Origin: Bacteroidales bacterium UBA4179
GTDB taxonomy: Bacteria; Bacteroidota; Bacteroidia; Bacteroidales; Dysgonomonadaceae
Reading direction: 5' to 3'
Length of the DNA: 25,286 nt
Assembly: GCA_002381125.1 (NCBI GenBank)
Contig: DFUT01000029.1
Location: 1 to 25,286 of the forward strand
The notes beneath the pieces were generated by a model. The model saw nothing but the letters and a program-made list of their open reading frames with translations. It was not told where the DNA came from and ran no database searches. Of the stretch, positions 24,014 to 25,286 are shown one piece after another (within the stretch, counting starts at the first letter, position 1; each line of letters opens with the position of its first letter). A program made the position numbers and the translations under genes.

Positions 24014-25180
24014 CTAGAGAGCTAGTTCATAAATTTTCCTTACATCTTCTTCGGTTAATTTGACAAAACTGCCAACAGTTCGATTGCCCAGCTGCATGTT
24101 TTTTACCAGTGTAGGGATATCTTCTGCCTTTGCTCCAAGTTGCGCAAAACGAATAGGCATTCCTATCGAAACAAGGAACTGTTCCAATTTTTCAATTCCC
24201 TTTTTAGCCGTATTTTCGGGGTGTTGAAAATCCATTTCGCATCCCCATATGCGCACGGCGAACTGAGCAAAGCGCATCACATCGTGCTGCATGACATATT
24301 TCATCCAAGCGGGAAACATGACAGCCAGACCTGCACCATGAGCCACATCATACAATCCCGAAAGTTCGTGTTCCATTTTATGGGTTGCCCAATCTTGTTC
24401 TCTTCCAACGCCGCAAATGTCGTTGTGGGCAATCGTTCCTGCCCACATGATGTTTGCCCTTGCATTATAGTCGTCCGGTTTGGCCAATACCTTAGGTGCC
24501 TCGTTGATAATGGCCAGCAAAACACCTTCGCATATTCTATCGGTAAGTTCAACTCCTTTTGTGTTTGTGAAGTAGCGTTCCATTACATGCGCCATCATGT
24601 CGGTAATGCCACATGCAGTTTGATAGGGTGGGACAGTAAAAGTGAGTTCGGGATTCAGAATCGAAAAAGTAGGGCGCAAGGCATCTCCTGCTGCCGAGCG
24701 TTTAAGCATTCCGTTTTCGTGAGTGATAACAGAACCGTTTGATCCTTCACTACCGGCTGCAGCTATGGTCAGTATGGTACCCACAGGCAAAGCTTTTTCG
24801 ACTTCCTTTCCACAATAAAAATCCCAAAAATCGCCATCGTACAAAACTCCGGCAGCAATTGCCTTCGCCGAATCGATGACGCTTCCACCGCCTACTGCGA
24901 GTAGGAAGTCGACTTTTTCGCGTTTGCAGATTTCTATTCCTTCGTAAACCAATCCGCTTCGGGGATTGGGCTTTACGCCTCCTAATTCAATAAAGGCTAT
25001 ATTGTTTTTCGTAAGTGATGTTTTTACCCGGTCAAGTAAACCGGTTTTAATAACCGAACCACCTCCATAATGAATAAGTACTTTCGATCCACCGAATCGG
25101 TTCATCAATTCCCCAACTTCATTTTCTCGATCTTTTCCGAAAGCAAAATAAGTAGGACTGTAAAAATTAAAATTATCCAT
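24014..25180 (-). CDS. Iron-containing alcohol dehydrogenase (YqhD/butanol dehydrogenase-like)
   Basis: A 388-residue group III alcohol dehydrogenase, close in plan to E. coli YqhD and clostridial BdhA, which reduce aldehydes with NAD(P)H. Nucleotide-binding runs are YGGGSVIKTG (38-47) and GGGSVIDSAKAIA (97-109). The metal ligands fall at Asp194, His198, His267 and His281, the same numbers as in YqhD. The PNPR segment (71-74) is also typical. The cofactor is likely NADPH, given the GGGS at about 39-42, but this is inferred. The gene is on the minus strand ahead of yraN with an 84-base gap and no GC-rich terminator. The 106 bases upstream to the window end hold AT-rich sequence with short repeats (TTTGTTTGC twice, TTCGCTC twice) and no gene. 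Confidence 0.94.
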   Translation of the reverse strand: MDNFNFYSPTYFAFGKDRENEVGELMNRFGGSKVLIHYGGGSVIKTGLLDRVKTSLTKNNIAFIELGGVKPNPRSGLVYEGIEICKREKVDFLLAVGGGSVIDSAKAIAAGVLYDGDFWDFYCGKEVEKALPVGTILTIAAAGSEGSNGSVITHENGMLKRSAAGDALRPTFSILNPELTFTVPPYQTACGITDMMAHVMERYFTNTKGVELTDRICEGVLLAIINEAPKVLAKPDDYNARANIMWAGTIAHNDICGVGREQDWATHKMEHELSGLYDVAHGAGLAVMFPAWMKYVMQHDVMRFAQFAVRIWGCEMDFQHPENTAKKGIEKLEQFLVSIGMPIRFAQLGAKAEDIPTLVKNMQLGNRTVGSFVKLTEEDVRKIYELAL

Positions 25181-25286
25181 ACTGTTTTTTTTTTAGTTTA
25201 TTGTTATCAAACTAACACCAAACAGGGTGAAATTGTTCTTTTGTTTGCACTTTGTTTGCTATAGGTTCGCTCTTTCTTCGCTCTTT

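Noticed and set aside
25181..25286. Possible plus-strand promoter near the window end (TTTG, 18 bases, TAGGTTCG near 25262)
   Set aside because: The -7 box has one mismatch, the spacing is shorter than at the other promoters, and no downstream gene is visible within the window.

Overview
The window reads as a chromosomal core region of a Bacteroidota bacterium, most likely of the order Bacteroidales. Three things point there. Several promoters have the Bacteroidota form (TTG, 20-21 bases, TAnnTTTG). Shine-Dalgarno sequences are weak or absent before many genes. The gene families, including the V-type ATPase with a DUF2764 subunit and a Bacteroidota-style alanine dehydrogenase homologue, also fit. 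I do not try to name the genus.

Layout. Positions 1-400 hold the end of an rRNA operon: the 23S 3' end, the 5S gene and a strong terminator. A degenerate tandem repeat follows and runs into the 3' end of a secreted SGNH/GDSL hydrolase gene on the minus strand. From 1422 to 6897 three tightly packed genes encode a complete tripartite RND efflux pump (periplasmic adaptor, inner-membrane pump, TolC-like channel). From 7045 to 14575 lies a seven-gene V-type ATPase operon (E, DUF2764, A, B, D, I, K) with its own promoter. The K subunit keeps all the Na+ ligands known from Enterococcus hirae, so the enzyme is predicted to be sodium-coupled. A minus-strand CDF metal transporter gene converges on it. 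Next come tRNA-Gly(TCC) and a MATE exporter on the plus strand.

From 17247 to the end everything is on the minus strand. In transcription order it is: an iron-type alcohol dehydrogenase; the housekeeping series yraN, birA, pyrH, frr, rsgA, cls; then aroK overlapping an alanine dehydrogenase homologue. The pyrH-frr-rsgA run serves nucleotide supply and ribosome recycling or maturation. The other genes serve biotin attachment, cardiolipin synthesis and aromatic amino acid synthesis.

This is mostly ordinary core genome. I see no CRISPR array, phage, insertion sequence, toxin-antitoxin pair or defence island, and no clearly new multi-gene system. The points most worth a second look are: (1) an alanine dehydrogenase homologue in which both the catalytic His and Asp appear replaced; (2) a compact, predicted Na+-type V-ATPase operon without recognisable C, F or G subunit genes; (3) two mutually exclusive hairpins just before the rsgA ribosome binding site; (4) the tandem repeat that supplies the C-terminus of the SGNH hydrolase; and (5) consistent promoter geometry that corrects one start codon.
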